From: Magicicada septendecula
Lineage: Eukaryota > Arthropoda > Insecta > Hemiptera > Cicadidae
DNA length: 64,000 nucleotides
Direction: 5' to 3'
Assembly (NCBI GenBank): GCA_034769895.1
Contig: CM068367.1
Coordinates: 351,107,111-351,171,110, forward strand
This document shows, in pieces, positions 61,539-64,000 of this stretch (the stretch's first letter is position 1; each line of letters starts with the position of its first letter). The position numbers were made by a program, and so were the translations under genes. The notes below the pieces were generated by a model. The model did no database searches, was not told the origin of the DNA, and saw only the letters and a program-made list of their open reading frames with translations.

Positions 61539-62742
61539 TACTGATACGTCTCACATAATAGTATAGGATCTACAGTACGTTTCCGTGTTGTGAATTACAC
61601 CGTCAGAAGCCGAAACGTAAATAAGTAGTCACCTCTTTGTGATAATATCTAAGCATTTCTAATAATGCTTAATCTGCGTCAGTCAGTTAATGAACTAGCA
61701 AAATTTACTTCTAAGCAGGTGTTCAATTAACAAGAAAATTTCTCTACTCCGCCAGCTCACAACGAAGAAGCCAGGAATAATGCGACCAGGTACTTAATGC
61801 TACGAACCAAATTTACATTCTCATGTTGACGTACCTGCTTGCATCGTTAGGAATGACGTTTTTTGTTTTTCGAAATATTCCCTTGTAATTTATGTTTGAA
61901 TATTTTTATGATTAAGATACTTAATCTTAAGGTTACTCGATATAATTACTTACCTTTGACATTACTATCAATAGTTAATTATACATATTATTGAGCCTGT
62001 TTTGTACTAATTTGGTGGAAGAAAATACTTTGACATACATTTTAATTTTCAGCGATAAAGGGTTTGTCTGTAGAATGCTAGGCTAGCATTTTGTATTTAA
62101 AAGGTTATGGAAACATTTAAATCTGAACTGCGAAAATAATAATCACTGCTTATGGAATGCAGAGAAATAAAGGTTTTGCACTTCTGAACGCGAATTTTCA
62201 TTTAGGCGATAGAATATAATTTCGTTTGTCTTGTCGACTCCTTTTAATGTAAGCCTGTAGTGGCCCGTATATGACTCGGTGAGGACGGAAAGGAATACAA
62301 GTTCCTGGCGGACGTGACTGGTGCTCTAGCAACAGTGGGAAGGAGACACATTTTGTACGTCACTTGTTACCTACTGAAGACCACTGCGCTTGACAATTGA
62401 GACCAGATGTAATTAAATAGCAAATATTATTGAGTGCCGCTGGGTTGTGCAAGAAGCACTTACTGTCAGCGGCAATTGGCTTAACGATGTGCAAACACTG
62501 CGTTTATTAAAAATTAATTCAACACTGGTTACTGATAAACAACAGAGTCGAAGATGGTGATACCACCGACACTGAACAACAGGCCTACGTGGCTGGCATC
62601 ACGGTCTTACGTTAAAGTCATGAACTCGTTAAATAAGGTAAACTTACAATTTCTTATTTTTTTTAAAGTAAACGTATGTGTAAAGTAAATAATCATTTTA
62701 ATCGTACATATTTTCAGTTTTATTTTAAATTGTAACGTATTA

Positions 62743-62745
<3 letters not shown>
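61539..62745. other. Unannotated AT-rich DNA
   Basis: Nothing was recognised. Confidence 0.4.

Positions 62746-62791
<46 letters not shown>
62746..62791. repeat. (TA)n microsatellite, 46 bp
   Basis: Uninterrupted alternating TA. Confidence 0.97.
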
Positions 62792-62793
<2 letters not shown>

Positions 62794-64000
62794 CAACAGT
62801 ACAAATGTATAGGGTACTGTGCATTGCACGAGTAATTAAGATAATTAGTAAAATAAAATAAATAATTCATATTGTTAGTAATAATAATTCATCTTTCAAT
62901 CTGAACTGTAAATGGAACGACCAAATTTCATGCTGGGACAGGTTAATCACGCCACGTAGCTGTGTCTGTGTGTACACATGTATTTTACATGTGTGTGTGA
63001 GACCAGTTGATTCCTGTAAAGCGTCACCTCTAAATGAACGCTATTAATTATATGAATTATTTAAATTGTAAAGAGTGTGTGCATAATATCACAAAACCAA
63101 ATACGCCACAGTGTGTATAAAATAAAGACGCACATGTGTACAAACAATAGTGCGACAATAATAAAAAGTGCGATTATAGTGAAAATAAATATAAATAAAA
63201 CTTTAGATAAATATTAATTAAGATAGGGACAAACGGTTTATACACAGTGAACACATAAAAATTACCGACAAGATGAATATCGGGTAATGTGCAAAAGACT
63301 TCGCATGTTGCGAAGATAAGCGAAATGAGTGTGACATTAATCGTGTTTAAAAAGGGACGCCAACGACAGACTGAGACCTACAGAATATTGTCGAAACATG
63401 ATTTTGCTCGAGACGGGCTTATTTCTCTTTCTCGTACAACTACCGGAGCACCGGGAGGCTCTGCCCAACGACAATAACACTTTTTCTATCAATCACAGCA
63501 GCAGCCAGAGGTTCTTCACGACTACTCATGACTTTCGTGAGAGCACCTGCACCTGAGGCCATGACGGGATACGAGGGAGCAGCCACGTACCTGGAATAGA
63601 GTCCAGCGTACGGAACGAGGCAACGGACTGCGGAGAGGATCTGAAGGACGAGGATCAAGGACTCCAGGACTACACGACTACAGAGGAGCATCCAGGATCG
63701 AGGACCTAGGACCGAATAGGATACTCTGAGTATTACCACGACAAATAAGCTGAAACAAAACCATGTATTTGTAAAAACAAAAAGACTCACGTAAAGACAA
63801 TTAACTATGTAACAAGAAAAACAATATATTTCAAAGATGAATTAATAATTTTTGAAAATATAAGTATTTATTTGTATAGTAGTTTTAGAGTAATGTTTAA
63901 ACACATGAAAGTATAATTTTGAGAAATAATTTAATCAATGATATTCAAAGTAATATGAAAGTAAATAGTAAATTTTTATTAGAAAACAAAGCAATGCGTA
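62792..64000. other. AT-rich DNA enclosing a GC-richer block (63.3-63.72 kb)
   Basis: From about 63300 to 63720 base composition shifts to GC- and purine-rich, with repeated ggay-type words (aggacgaggatcaaggact, ggatcgaggacctaggacc). Frames run on both strands: 62 codons on plus (63289-63477) and 116 on minus (63440-63790). Neither resembles a known protein. It could be a 5' exon, a retroelement leader or a worn low-complexity repeat. Confidence 0.35.

Overview
This window looks like a stretch of a large, AT-rich, repeat-laden arthropod genome, most likely a hemimetabolous insect. A cockroach or termite would fit the style of the LINE tails and the many mixed (CT)n/(CA)n/(CG)n microsatellites, but the species is inferred and not proven. 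There are no bacterial features: no operons, no ribosome-binding sites and no long open frames outside transposons. I found no host protein-coding gene that I could defend. The best candidate exon is a weak zinc-finger-like frame at about 2.5 kb. The window reads as intergenic or long-intron DNA filled with decayed mobile elements.

Layout. 0-10 kb: a degenerate 73-bp tandem repeat, a 942-bp hAT element with an 8-bp target duplication and an internal 230-bp tandem duplication, a LINE tail at 7.6 kb, and a ~1-kb inverted-repeat-bounded element at 8.3-9.3 kb. 10-20 kb: composite microsatellites, two adjacent inverted repeats whose loops hold hammerhead-ribozyme-like cores (11.8 and 12.1 kb), and a pogo/Tigger-like element (17.4-18.1 kb, TA target duplication) with a LINE fragment inside and a relative at 12.4 kb. 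20-30 kb: a 419-bp hAT-like element, a broken Mutator-like transposase tail (23.4-23.8 kb), a 952-bp hAT element with an internal 162-bp tandem duplication, and a LINE tail at 26.4 kb. 30-40 kb: a LINE tail at 31.3 kb and the best-defined element, a Ty3/gypsy-type LTR retrotransposon at 34.1-36.9 kb on the minus strand. It has LTRs, primer-binding site, polypurine tract, 4-bp target duplication and gag-protease, but most of pol is deleted. Then come a 29-bp tandem array, a 93-bp perfect palindrome with a hammerhead-like core in each arm, and a further hammerhead-like motif. 40-50 kb: a second arm of a 104-bp inverted pair, a 75-bp palindrome, a 132-bp (CA)n array and two LINE tails. One of these (48.1-49.2 kb) is the same family as 26.4 kb and still shows reverse-transcriptase motifs. 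50-64 kb: mostly featureless AT-rich DNA, with a second copy of the hammerhead palindrome at 56.2 kb.

All recognisable coding material belongs to transposons and carries frameshifts, stops or deletions, so nothing here appears able to move by itself. The most interesting signal is the set of inverted repeats carrying hammerhead-like cores (11.8, 12.1, 37.9, 38.35 and 56.3 kb). It resembles the terminal parts of Penelope-like elements or small ribozyme-bearing retroelements.
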